In this document: in pieces, positions 24,945 through 34,403 of the stretch | Numbering within the stretch: position 1 is the stretch's first letter | Layout: each line of letters begins with the position of its first letter | From: Eubacteriaceae bacterium | Lineage (GTDB): Bacteria > Bacillota > Clostridia > Peptostreptococcales > Anaerovoracaceae | Reading direction: 5' to 3' | Length of the DNA stretch: 64,000 nucleotides | NCBI GenBank assembly: GCA_902362805.1 | Contig: CABIXY010000004.1 | Coordinates: 310,001 to 374,000 of the forward strand | Made by a program: the position numbers and the translations under genes | The notes under the pieces: generated by a model | Seen by the model: only the letters and a program-made list of their open reading frames with translations | Databases searched by the model: none | Told to the model about the DNA's origin: nothing

Positions 24945-27188
24945 TTAATTTGTTGTGATACTGATGGCTTTCCATATGACGGAAAAGGCCGTTGTGTTGG
25001 TACGGTTGACAAAAATGTCACAGCCGTCCGCTGTATTGTTGTTGAAAGAAACCCCTTTTACGACGGACCCGATGACGCCGGTTCTCGGCGTTACCGTGAC
25101 GAATGGCGCTTCCGTAAAGAAATTGGATTTGTAAGACAGGGCTGTAGCCACAGGCGTACCAGTTTCTGTCACTTTGATGGTGATGGTTCCCCAGTTCATC
25201 CGCAGTATATAGATTCCCAGGTTCATCTCTACGAAATTGCTGCCCTGCTGCGTGGCCACCGGCACAGTACCTGCGCCTACAGTGATGGGGCTGCCGTCAG
25301 GCATCTGCAGGCCTCCCGACAAGATCAGGCTGCCCAGAGCCGGCTCCACGCAAAGTCTGCCGGAAGTGTCGGTGTAGATTCCAGAAACTTGATCCACTGC
25401 GCTGATCAGCTCCAGCTCTCCTTTCACCGACAGGCCCGCTTTCTCGCTGGCGATATCAAGCTCCGACGCGTCGGGTTTACAATTGATGCCCACGTGATAG
25501 TTATCATGATTTCGTTTCAGGTACATGCCGATCATGCCAGAGTTGACCACTACGTCCGTCATATAAGATTTCAGGCAGTCGCTGACCTCGGCGTGGATTT
25601 CATAGGCCGCATCGGTGTCAAAACCACCTGCAGTACCCGAGTCCAAATCTGCAACTCGTTCAAAGGTTCCACCAGAAGCGATGGGAATATTGCTCAAGGT
25701 AAAAGGACCGTATACGGTACTGGAGCCGGATTTTTTTACTGTGTAAGTAATTTTCAGTGAGTTGGACTGCACGCCAAAATTCCCATTCCAGGCTGAGCCC
25801 TTCACATGCAGCTTCACTGCAGTGTCAAAACCATTTTCACGGTAAATGCGACACTCCGCCACCTTTAAAGATGTGTAGTCGATAAAGTTCTCATCGCTGA
25901 TGGTATAGGCACACAGTTTCGTATTTCCGCGGCTGTCCATAATCAGCAGCTCGATAATCTTTCCCGTACCGCCGGTCAATTCTAGTACCAAATCGCCAGA
26001 AACGGGGATTTCAGTCAACTCATTAGATTGTTCCCCCATGGTCACCTGATATTTTACGATGGACGCCTGATACAGGGCCGCAGCCTTTGCGTCAGCTGGT
26101 ATAGTAAGACGCAGCGTGCCCGCTCCGTTGATGAACTTGGCGCTGCTTCCTGTGAGCGCTGTGTCCAGGAAAGAGCATACGACATTATTTCCATCAAAAG
26201 AAACCACTCTGTAGCTGTCTGGCAGTCTGACTGTGAATTCCATCACCATAGGCTGCCCCACTGCAATGCCCGCGTAGCTTGTCGTCATAGTCACCAGGCA
26301 GGACGCTTCGTTGACATGACCAGGCATGTTCGCGGCAAAGTTTTCCCCTACAGGCAGCACGCCTGCCGACGAAATCAATGAAACAGAACCTGTCAGTTCG
26401 GCAAATTGGTACGCTGCCGAATAATTATAGAGGTCTGACGGCTTTTCTACAGCAATTCCCTGGCTTCCGCCGATGAAAACTGACGACTGGGACAGCATCA
26501 GCTGCCCGGGAGATGCCGCCGTAATGGTACCGGAATAAGAATTACTCCCGATTACCGTATCCCCCGACCTGGTAGTCAGAACGATGGTACAGGCCTTGGA
26601 CAGACTGCCGCCCAGGGCGGTAAAAATACTGCTTTGGTAACTTTCCGAGGAAAAGGTCACCTTCTCTCCATAGCCTTTCGCCTCTCTGATCACATCGCCA
26701 CCCACTTTGATGGCGATATCGTGAACATAGTTCGTAGAATATCTGTTGATATTCACTGTAAAAGGCTGCCCCGCCGAAATGTCCACAGAACCGGATAGAT
26801 AGGACAGTCGTTTTATAGTGTCCAAAGTCACCGTTTTGCTGGCCGAGTAGGTTCCTGCAATGGTAGTCCCTGTGTTTTTAAAAGACGTACTGATGGTAAT
26901 CTTCTTTGCTCCATCGCTATCGTGATTCACTTTAATCCCCGTCTTCGAAGTCATCAGCACATAAGAGGAACCTAAGGTCGCATTTTTACTGAAACTATAA
27001 CTAGTTCCGTTGATGGTCAGCTTTCCTGAAAAATCACCCCAGGACGTATATCCGTCGGTTTTCTTCAGATAGATGTATGCGCTGACCAGTGAGTAGTTAT
27101 TTGTCGCTGAACTGGCTTCGCTGGTCCATTTAATATAACCCGCCACCGATGATTTGGGCGTATCCAGTGTAATTGTTCCACTTGCCAT
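24945..27188 (-). CDS. Phage receptor-binding/minor structural protein (DUF859-like)
   Basis: A 747-residue protein that is rich in beta strands, Ser, Thr and Gly. The N-terminal 130 residues (ending KTVTLDTI) follow the DUF859 pattern found in minor structural proteins of Gram-positive siphophages. The middle contains repeated beta domains; near residue 590 there is a NYHVGINCKPDASELDI segment, which resembles the region before a trimeric tip. The last 80 residues could be a receptor-binding head. Its start overlaps the Tal gene stop in a TAATG arrangement. This gene likely decides which cells the tail binds. Confidence 0.8.
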   Translation of the reverse strand: MASGTITLDTPKSSVAGYIKWTSEASSATNNYSLVSAYIYLKKTDGYTSWGDFSGKLTINGTSYSFSKNATLGSSYVLMTSKTGIKVNHDSDGAKKITISTSFKNTGTTIAGTYSASKTVTLDTIKRLSYLSGSVDISAGQPFTVNINRYSTNYVHDIAIKVGGDVIREAKGYGEKVTFSSESYQSSIFTALGGSLSKACTIVLTTRSGDTVIGSNSYSGTITAASPGQLMLSQSSVFIGGSQGIAVEKPSDLYNYSAAYQFAELTGSVSLISSAGVLPVGENFAANMPGHVNEASCLVTMTTSYAGIAVGQPMVMEFTVRLPDSYRVVSFDGNNVVCSFLDTALTGSSAKFINGAGTLRLTIPADAKAAALYQASIVKYQVTMGEQSNELTEIPVSGDLVLELTGGTGKIIELLIMDSRGNTKLCAYTISDENFIDYTSLKVAECRIYRENGFDTAVKLHVKGSAWNGNFGVQSNSLKITYTVKKSGSSTVYGPFTLSNIPIASGGTFERVADLDSGTAGGFDTDAAYEIHAEVSDCLKSYMTDVVVNSGMIGMYLKRNHDNYHVGINCKPDASELDIASEKAGLSVKGELELISAVDQVSGIYTDTSGRLCVEPALGSLILSGGLQMPDGSPITVGAGTVPVATQQGSNFVEMNLGIYILRMNWGTITIKVTETGTPVATALSYKSNFFTEAPFVTVTPRTGVIGSVVKGVSFNNNTADGCDIFVNRTNTTAFSVIWKAISITTN

Positions 27189-29980
27189 TATAAATCCACC
27201 TCCGAATCGCTATTGATAATCCAAGCAGCCATCTGCTTGTCACTTAATGAAATCATTCTCACTCTCCCCGCCGCAATCTGTTCTCTGGCGATCAGGGACT
27301 TGGCTTCTACCCCGTCCTTGGTGTATTCTGCAGCCACATCCTCTGTCTGATCAGTATCCTCATTTTCAATGTTGATCACTCTGGTTCCAGCAGAATCGAT
27401 GACCGTCTTGGTCTGGGCATTCTCCTGTCTGATGGTGATGCCGAACTGAGACATGGTCAGGGTTGTGGAATCCACTTCTCCCGGATAAGCCGACCAGGTG
27501 GTCTGGCTTCCTTCGTTGAGCAGAAGATCGCCTACGACAAAACTGCCGTTTTCCGAGGTCAGTTTTATGGTAAACAGACCTGCAATATCACTCTCCGTTA
27601 CGGAAAAAGAGCTCTCGTATTTCTGCCAGCCTTCACCGCTGCCTCCTGCGTCAATCTGCGCCAGGATCGTTCCGGAGCCGCTGATCAGCTGCAGACTGCC
27701 GTAGCAGTCGTTGTGCTTAATTACCGCAGATAATGTATAGGAGAGACCTGCCGTCAATCTGATTGGTGCTGCTGACATGTCCGATTCCAAAGTGGTCCCC
27801 GCAGATAGGGAAAATGCTCGGCCTGAGATCAAATTAATCTTCTGATCCTCTCCATTGAGTCTCTTGACTTCTCCAGAGCAAATCCAGCCTTGCAGGTCAT
27901 AAGCTCCTACGGAGTTGCAGATTTTGTTGGTGCCGCCGCTCTGGCTGACCTGCATTTTGATAGCCTCTGAAATGTCCTCGCTGTCGATATCCAGGGAAGC
28001 TGAGTTGATTTTCTGTTCGCCCGCGTTGATGCCGGCGACAATCTTTTCAATGACCTGACTGTCGATTTTCAGTTTGCTGCCGGCGATACTTTCCGCCTGG
28101 ATGTAGGACCCGACGATTTCTCCATCCTGGGTTACCGCCGTGCCGTAAGGCCCGTTATAACCGTTGCGGCTGTAACCCAGACCGCCCTGGTTCCATCTCC
28201 AGACCTTCTTGGCAGTTCTGATATCGTCGGTATCCATGATCAAAATTTCCGCCGGACCGCTGTCGTTTTCGTTGATTACCACGTGGCCGCCGCTCTGCCC
28301 TGTAATTCGATTGGTCGCCTTGAGAATGGTTTCTTGCAGGGAGGTGTAGACCCTTGTCAGCTTCTTGTCTGTCGGGCCGTCTCCGGCTGAAGAAAAGTTG
28401 GCCGAAGTCTCGTTTTCTCCCTTTGCCGCAAGCTGGCTGCTGAGACCTCCGCTGAGACGCAGGTTCTGTGTCATGATGTAGAAGTTCTCACAACTGCCGT
28501 CGGCCTTCTCTGCCATGATGATGTCCCCCGCTTCCAAAGCCGGGTTTCCCCGCCACTTCAGTTCTCCCGGAAGATAACAGATTCTGTAGTCGTTGACCTT
28601 CTGCTTGATCAGCGTCATTTCCGTGCCGCCCGCCATGCCATAAATCGGATCTTTCGAGGTATCGGTCAGATAGAGTTCTCCTGCCTCTCTGTCTATCATA
28701 GAGACGATGAGCACACCCTGACCGGAAACTTTCAGAAGATCGTTTTTCTCGATGGAGGCGAGATCCCCGGCGGTGACCAGCCACTGTCTTGTGATGGTAA
28801 ACCTGGCTGTCAGATCTTCAGGCAGATTCAATTCTTCTTGGTCTTCGTCTGTTTCTTCTAGCGTAAAAGTGAACTGACTCTTCTCCTCATCGACACTTTC
28901 CACCATCATGTTTCTGCTGTACGGTATCTGTTCCAGTTCATAGGTCATCTCCATCAGCGTGCCAGGATGGACGTTTGTCAGATCTGTACAGCGAAAGGCT
29001 GCTAGAGATTGGTTATAGGTTCCGGTCAAAATATGTTCTGTATCCGGTGCTCCGCTGTAAGCCACCTGCAAGGTTGTGATCGTCTCTGCCGTATCCATAT
29101 CGGCTACTCTCTCCTGCCAAATCGTTTCCATAAAGGTTTCGGTCATATATGGGTTCTCAAAGGACAGTTCCAATCCGCTGGTTCCTTTGCCTCTGGTATA
29201 GGTTCTCTCCCCATCTGAGCAGATCAGGGAAGTCACTGTAACTGGGCTGACGGTAGAAGGGATGAATTCATGGAGATACTGGTTCTGGCGATCTATCGTC
29301 GTCTGCAAGGCTGGTTCCTGATACCAGTAGAACTGCAGTCTTCCAAGCCGGTCAAACTTCACATTGCAGCCCATCAGCCCGGCGGCAAAGCCCAGCATCT
29401 GTCTGCAAGTATAGCCCTCTTTAAAGGTTGGAAGAAGGTATTCCTTATACACGTTGTCCGGGTGGAGCGAAAGCGCTTTGTCTGCCGCAATCTGCCTCAC
29501 CAGCTCTTCAATGGACATGGGATACCCCTCGTCTATGGCAAAAGGCTCTTCCAGAAGGCAGGCACCGTCATAAGCTGTCAGGGTCAAGTTCTTATAGTCA
29601 TTCTTGGTGCTGACTTCTGTGATATAGAAGGTTCCAAGAGGTACATACTCGTAAGTTTCATCTTCAATCAAAAGGCCGCTGTAGGCTTTGATCATCACAT
29701 TGTCATAGTCAATGTCCTTTGGCGCGTCGATCAGTTCTGCTGTCAGCTTAGTCGAACAAAAACTTCCCATGGAAATGTGGTCATCTGCCGCTGCGGCTTC
29801 TTCCAAGGTCATGGACACCAAATTGTCCGCGCCGGTCAAAACGGCCACCTCCTGCACCGGCCGCTGCCCAGTCTCGTCAGGCGCCGCCCCAACAATGGGC
29901 TGGCAGAAAACCGCTTTGATGAGAAACTTTCTATCGTAGGACTTGATTGCTTCCTGATATTTTTGTGTTACGTTCTGCAT
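27188..29980 (-). CDS. Tail-associated protein (Tal), prophage endopeptidase-tail type
   Basis: A 930-residue protein at the usual place of the baseplate hub or Tal protein. The first 350 residues have the hub-like fold pattern of siphophage tail proteins (YVPLGTFYITEVSTKNDYKN, then SICRQMLGFAAG-like text and later LTARFTI). The segment around residues 560-640 contains NENDSGPAEILIMDTDD and GLGYSRNGYNGPY, typical of phage minor structural proteins with a spike. The C-terminal 300 residues are beta-rich and may bind carbohydrate. It would plug the tail end and help the tail tip penetrate the wall. Confidence 0.8.
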   Translation of the reverse strand: MQNVTQKYQEAIKSYDRKFLIKAVFCQPIVGAAPDETGQRPVQEVAVLTGADNLVSMTLEEAAAADDHISMGSFCSTKLTAELIDAPKDIDYDNVMIKAYSGLLIEDETYEYVPLGTFYITEVSTKNDYKNLTLTAYDGACLLEEPFAIDEGYPMSIEELVRQIAADKALSLHPDNVYKEYLLPTFKEGYTCRQMLGFAAGLMGCNVKFDRLGRLQFYWYQEPALQTTIDRQNQYLHEFIPSTVSPVTVTSLICSDGERTYTRGKGTSGLELSFENPYMTETFMETIWQERVADMDTAETITTLQVAYSGAPDTEHILTGTYNQSLAAFRCTDLTNVHPGTLMEMTYELEQIPYSRNMMVESVDEEKSQFTFTLEETDEDQEELNLPEDLTARFTITRQWLVTAGDLASIEKNDLLKVSGQGVLIVSMIDREAGELYLTDTSKDPIYGMAGGTEMTLIKQKVNDYRICYLPGELKWRGNPALEAGDIIMAEKADGSCENFYIMTQNLRLSGGLSSQLAAKGENETSANFSSAGDGPTDKKLTRVYTSLQETILKATNRITGQSGGHVVINENDSGPAEILIMDTDDIRTAKKVWRWNQGGLGYSRNGYNGPYGTAVTQDGEIVGSYIQAESIAGSKLKIDSQVIEKIVAGINAGEQKINSASLDIDSEDISEAIKMQVSQSGGTNKICNSVGAYDLQGWICSGEVKRLNGEDQKINLISGRAFSLSAGTTLESDMSAAPIRLTAGLSYTLSAVIKHNDCYGSLQLISGSGTILAQIDAGGSGEGWQKYESSFSVTESDIAGLFTIKLTSENGSFVVGDLLLNEGSQTTWSAYPGEVDSTTLTMSQFGITIRQENAQTKTVIDSAGTRVINIENEDTDQTEDVAAEYTKDGVEAKSLIAREQIAAGRVRMISLSDKQMAAWIINSDSEVDL

Positions 29981-29989
29981 GGGTCCACC

Positions 29990-30373
29990 TTACCTTTCTA
30001 CCAGTGTGGCCGACAGCCCGGTCCACAGCCACTGATCAAATTTCGGATCAAAGCGGTACATAGGCGTCTGCTTTGATGAGACGTAGAAGACAGAAGCCTC
30101 TCTTTTTCCGGTCAGCGCATCTGGGTACTCCAGTTCAAAGAAATTATCGTTGAGGCAGGAAAGAAGGGTTTTCATCTTCTCTCCTTCCATGGCCGCCCAT
30201 GAACAGCTCAACTGTCTCTTCTGCGTAATTCTGTCCTTAAAAGTTTCTCCCATCTGGTTTCTGCCGTTGCCGTCCTCACTGTCGAGGTCGCTCAGGCTCC
30301 ACTGCAGGGACATAGGGTTTTCCACCTCCGTCCATTGGTCAGCTCCGATTTTTCTCATTCTTAAAATATTCAT
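29990..30373 (-). CDS. Distal-tail-like phage protein (DUF6711-like)
   Basis: A 127-residue protein between tape measure and Tal, the place of the distal tail (Dit) protein in siphophages. It is shorter than a classical Dit and matches by style the DUF6711 group (WxLSDLDSEDGNGRN, then GLSATLVER at the end). It probably forms the ring that joins tube and tip. Start ATG with AAAGGAGGAAAC upstream, 11 bp after the tape measure stop. Confidence 0.72.
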   Translation of the reverse strand: MNILRMRKIGADQWTEVENPMSLQWSLSDLDSEDGNGRNQMGETFKDRITQKRQLSCSWAAMEGEKMKTLLSCLNDNFFELEYPDALTGKREASVFYVSSKQTPMYRFDPKFDQWLWTGLSATLVER

Positions 30374-30384
30374 AGTTTCCTCCT

Positions 30385-32262
30385 TTACACCAGCAGCGGT
30401 GAAGCACCGGTCTGCTTTACAATGCCGTTGTGATAGTTAACAACCTGTCTACCGATTTCTCTGCCGTCCAGTTTGTTGACGATATGGAAGGTGTAGTTTC
30501 CGTCGCTGCCGGACATGGCGGCTCTGACGGCTTCATATACGCCTTTGGATACGGAGGTCACGATCTGATCGTTGTTCATGACAGCGGCTCTGCTGCCAAA
30601 GCTGCCCACCAGCTCAGGCCCCGCTTCTCTGGCTACAAACATCTGCCCTGCGTCTACCAGACCTCCTGATGCCAGGCGCGGAATGTTCAGTTTTGATATG
30701 AGTCCGATTGTAACGCCCGGTATCTTGTTGATCAGTTTGATGGCCCCATTGATGGCGCTGATAAAGCCGTTAATGGTATTCTGGGCAAAGCCGATGATGG
30801 AATTGACCACCTTCTTGAATGCGCCGCCGATGGCGTTGCCGATGCTGGTTCCGATGTTGGTGAAGGTCTTTTTGATGGTACTCCAAATGCCGCTGAAAAA
30901 GCTGCCCACGCCTGAAAAGACGTTTTTGACCGCCGTCCATGCCGCAGAGAACTTTGACTTGAAATAGCTGCTGACACTGCTGAACACCTTGGAAATTCCC
31001 TTCCAGATGCCGCTGAAAAAGTCCACCGCTGCTTCGAAGGCATTAGAAATGCCTTTCCATGCGGAACGGAAAATTTTGCCGAACCACTCTGCCGCGCTGG
31101 CAAAGGCTTCTTTGATGCCGCTCCATATACCAGCAAAGAAATCCACCACTACGGAAAAGACCTCTTTGATGACGTCCCAAGCTGCGGAGAAGATGGCGGT
31201 AACGCCGTCCCACATCTCGCTGACGCCGCTGGAAATCCGATTGCCGTCTCCTGTGAAGAAGCCGACGATGACATCGATGATACCGCTGACGATGTCGATA
31301 ATGCCGCTGATAATTTCAGTTATGGTCTCTATGGTTCCGGATATAAATTCCGAGATGGCTTCGCCGTGTTCCACCCATAGCTCTGTCAAAAAATCAAAAA
31401 CGCCGGACACGATCTCTGCGATCAGTTCCGCCGCTTCGGCTATACAGTCTATGATGTTGAGGGCGCCGTCTAAAATGGCATCGACCAGTGGCGGTGTCTC
31501 GCCGCTGTCCTCTCCGAAGAGGGTTTCCTTCAGTCTGCCAAAGGCTTCGATGACCGGCTCGAAGGCCTCCGTCACCTTTGGCCATGCCGTCTCTATCTTT
31601 TCTCTGAATTCCTCGTTGGATTCCATCAGATGTTTAAAGGCTGCCACCAGTCCGACCACGGCGGCAACTGCCAGGGCGATGCCTGCGATGAGGCCGCCGG
31701 ACAGGAGCTTGCCAGCTGTTGAGCCGATAGAACCTGCATGGGTGGAAAGGGTGTTACCCAGTTTGCCCATGGCTTCACTCATGGTCTGAGGGAGGTTCTT
31801 GATGGATTCCTTTAGGTCAGAGAAGCTGAAGTTAGAGATGGTTTTTTTTAGGTCGTCGAAATGGCCCTTGGCGTTGGTAACAAAGAAACTGATTTTGTCT
31901 TTTAAATCGCTAAATTTTTCACGACCAGAGTCGCAGAAACCTGACAAAATCTCTTTTATACTCTTGGTTCCATCTGATAAACCTGAAAAACTTTCACCTA
32001 TTTTCTCCACGTTGGTGGTTACACTTTGGCTGAAGCTTTCAATAGGTTTACTATCTACAATTTTCTTTGAGAAATCTCCAGCCCATTTGTGAAGCACTGC
32101 AAATGTTCCTTGAAGTTCCGACGCTGCAGTCACCAGAGTTCCCAGTGTACCGATAAAGTCTGCTAAACTATCATTTGCTAGCCCTGCCACTTGGCTGATA
32201 CCTTCTAATCCTTTTCCTATTTGATCTAATTCTTTTGATAATTCACTTTTATTATCACTCAT
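30385..32262 (-). CDS. Phage tail tape measure protein
   Basis: A 625-residue protein, long-helical with few charged breaks, with a Gly/Ala-rich hydrophobic stretch near residues 185-215 and a series of repeats of the type FSGIWxxIKxxFxxxxxxF from about residue 350 to 470. This is the usual build of a tape measure protein, which sets tail length and passes into the target membrane. At 625 residues the expected tail is short, roughly 95 nm by the usual 1.5 Angstrom per residue rule. The start has GAAAGGAGAAAG upstream. The initial MSDNKSELSK resembles the first residues of the three paralogs upstream. Confidence 0.85.
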   Translation of the reverse strand: MSDNKSELSKELDQIGKGLEGISQVAGLANDSLADFIGTLGTLVTAASELQGTFAVLHKWAGDFSKKIVDSKPIESFSQSVTTNVEKIGESFSGLSDGTKSIKEILSGFCDSGREKFSDLKDKISFFVTNAKGHFDDLKKTISNFSFSDLKESIKNLPQTMSEAMGKLGNTLSTHAGSIGSTAGKLLSGGLIAGIALAVAAVVGLVAAFKHLMESNEEFREKIETAWPKVTEAFEPVIEAFGRLKETLFGEDSGETPPLVDAILDGALNIIDCIAEAAELIAEIVSGVFDFLTELWVEHGEAISEFISGTIETITEIISGIIDIVSGIIDVIVGFFTGDGNRISSGVSEMWDGVTAIFSAAWDVIKEVFSVVVDFFAGIWSGIKEAFASAAEWFGKIFRSAWKGISNAFEAAVDFFSGIWKGISKVFSSVSSYFKSKFSAAWTAVKNVFSGVGSFFSGIWSTIKKTFTNIGTSIGNAIGGAFKKVVNSIIGFAQNTINGFISAINGAIKLINKIPGVTIGLISKLNIPRLASGGLVDAGQMFVAREAGPELVGSFGSRAAVMNNDQIVTSVSKGVYEAVRAAMSGSDGNYTFHIVNKLDGREIGRQVVNYHNGIVKQTGASPLLV

Positions 32263-32350
32263 AATCTTTCTCCTTTCGATTTTAATTAAATTGTATAATT
32301 ACTTTCTTAATCCACGCATAGGCATCACCTCCTTCATTTTTCCATTTAAA

Positions 32351-32376
32351 AAGCACCAGTACTATGACTGATGCTT
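32351..32376 (-). terminator. Rho-independent terminator between paralog 1 and tape measure
   Basis: AAGCACCAGT and ACTGATGCTT pair over 10 bp with one mismatch-like G-T pair, with T residues after the stem on the minus strand. Its sequence is nearly the same as the terminator at 35951-35978, so the paralog block is bounded by copies of one terminator. Confidence 0.65.
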
Positions 32377-32403
32377 CTGTTAGTATATTTATTTTGTTAT
32401 CAG

Positions 32404-33549
32404 CTACAACCCCAGCTCCTCAAAGGTGTAGGATGTAAGCAGTTCTTTTCTATCCTCTTTTAATTTGTCGTAAGTATATAGCAGGACAAATCCAGCCTTC
32501 TCTATGCCCAGTCTTTCCCTCAGCAGCAGGCAGGTGAGCATGTTTACGCCACCGACCTCATCCTCTGCCATTCTGACGGTTTTCTTCAGTTCACGAAGTC
32601 CTGGCAATGACAAGTCTTCTGCCGATTGGACGCCGTGTTCCAGTTCTTCTAGCTGGCAGCCTGCCTGTTCCTCACATTCCTTCATTACCTTGAGCCCTTC
32701 CTCCACCGCATTTTCATCAGCGATGAACTGGATGTACCGCCTAGTCATCGCCTTCGACTTCTCTGACAGTTCTTCTTTGGAAAGCTTTTCCCCTTCGATT
32801 TCTTTCACAGGGTTTATGAACACTTCCTTGCTCAGGTTATCGGCAAATATCCTCGCCTGGGTGATGTCTCCCCACTCGCCGATCTTAACCGCGGTCTTCT
32901 GGATGGACAGACCGAGGTTATACATGAACGCGTTCTTTTGTCGCAGAAAGTCCCTTTCCTCTAGCCGTGACTGGACACATTTTTCAATCAGTCCCTGTTC
33001 TTCTTTCGTAAAATATTGGTTCTTCGTCTTTTCGTAATCTCTGTCATAGTTCCAGCATTCCCGATAGTACATGCTGTCTTTCAGTGACACGTCTCCGGCA
33101 TTCAGCATCCATCTGCCGACAGTGGTTTCCGCTTTAAAGAGTTTGTTCTTATAGCGTGTCTCTATTGGCTCCTCCGGGTCATAGGTATACTTTTCCATGG
33201 CCTCCTTCAGATCCTCGTTAAGCATCTTCTTGATCCGCCGGATTTCTTTTTCAATGGATACAGTATCGCCATCTGCTCCAGATGGGAACAACTCATCAAT
33301 TATCTTTCTTTGAAGTACCGTTATATTTTCCAAAAACATTTCTGGATTTCCCCCGCATTTAGCCAACCGTTCCATATCGCGCTTGAGAATGCCTTTATGC
33401 TCTTCTATTTTATCTCTTATTTTCTCCCTCTTTCTTTCATTCTCTTCTTTCTCCAGCTTCAAATGATTTTTCTCGATTTCATTTAACCAAACCTTGATAT
33501 GTTTACCATAGCTTTCAATCTGCTTCTCTGTCTTCTTATCATCACTCAT
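32404..33549 (-). CDS. Unknown phage-region protein, paralog 1 of 3
   Basis: The start is the ATG at 33549, seven bases after GGAG; a longer frame has no such site. The protein has about 381 residues, is very charged and almost entirely helical, with likely coiled coil in residues 1-100. It has no signal peptide or membrane span. I do not recognise it. It shares near-identical text with paralog 3 at about residues 110-270 (for example KAETTVGRWMLNAGD and QNAFMYNLGLSIQKTAV) and the end ELLTSYTFEELGL. It lies between the tail chaperones and tape measure, a place that normally holds no extra genes. Head or tail completion, cargo or immunity roles are all open. Confidence 0.75.
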   Translation of the reverse strand: MSDDKKTEKQIESYGKHIKVWLNEIEKNHLKLEKEENERKREKIRDKIEEHKGILKRDMERLAKCGGNPEMFLENITVLQRKIIDELFPSGADGDTVSIEKEIRRIKKMLNEDLKEAMEKYTYDPEEPIETRYKNKLFKAETTVGRWMLNAGDVSLKDSMYYRECWNYDRDYEKTKNQYFTKEEQGLIEKCVQSRLEERDFLRQKNAFMYNLGLSIQKTAVKIGEWGDITQARIFADNLSKEVFINPVKEIEGEKLSKEELSEKSKAMTRRYIQFIADENAVEEGLKVMKECEEQAGCQLEELEHGVQSAEDLSLPGLRELKKTVRMAEDEVGGVNMLTCLLLRERLGIEKAGFVLLYTYDKLKEDRKELLTSYTFEELGL

Positions 33550-33629
33550 GAATACTCTCCTCGCTTTCATCTTTCTCTTACTATTAAAGATAGTAGATAT
33601 CTGCTAACTATTAATCTATATTTGACTGT

Positions 33630-34333
33630 TTACAATCCCAGTTCCTCAAAGGTGTAGGATGTAAGCAGTTCTTTTCTATCCTCTTTTAATTTGTCGTAGG
33701 TATATAACAGGACAAATCCAGCCTTCTCTATGCCCAGTCTTTCCCTCAGCAGCAGGCAGGTGAGCATGTTTACGCCACCGACCTCGTCCTCTGCCATTCT
33801 AACGGTTTTCTTCAGTTCACGAAGTCCTGGCAATGACAAGTCTTCTGCCGATTGGACGCCGTGTTCCAGTTCTTCTAGCTGGCTGCCTGTTCCTCACATT
33901 CATTCATTACCTTGAGCCCTTCCTCCACCGCATTTTCATCAGCGATGAACTGGATGTACCGCCTAGTCATCGCCTTCGACTTCTCTGACAGTTCTTCTTT
34001 GGAGAGTTTCTCCCCTTCAATTTCTTTCACAGGGTTTATGAACACTTCCCTGCTTAGGTTATCGGCAAATATCCTCGCCTGGGTAATATCCCCCCACTCG
34101 CCGATCCTAACCGCGGTCTTCTGGATGGACAGGCCCAGGTTATACATGAACGCATTCTTTTAGCTCAGGAAGTCCCTTTCCTCTAAACGTGACTGGATGC
34201 ATTTCTCAATGAGTCCTTGTTCCTCAGCAGCCTGCTGATATTGATTTGCATATTTTTCTGCTGCCTTCAACCAAAAAAGAATATCTTCTTTTCTTTTTGA
34301 TATCTTTTTTTCTGTCTTTTTATCATCACTCAT
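33630..34333 (-). pseudogene. Broken phage-region protein, paralog 2 of 3
   Basis: A decayed copy between the two intact paralogs. It starts MSDDKKTEKK at 34333, but an internal deletion removes most of the first half. Then TAA stops the frame near 34160, where the neighbours have CAA in the same place. A 4-bp loss near 33882 shifts the frame (the neighbour has CAGCCTGCCTG, this copy CTGCCTG). The last 69 codons are almost identical to paralog 1. The close identity of the remains points to recent duplication or gene conversion. Confidence 0.85.
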
Positions 34334-34403
34334 GAAAAATTCCCTCCTTGCTTCAGTATTCCTCTAATTATAGATGGGAGACATCCAGTAACGGTTAATC
34401 TGC

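Noticed and set aside
32299..32325. Eight-codon frame (MPMRGLRK) with a perfect GGAGGTG upstream, before the tape measure gene
   Set aside because: The signal is good but the peptide is too short to support a function; it may be the remains of a deleted gene start.
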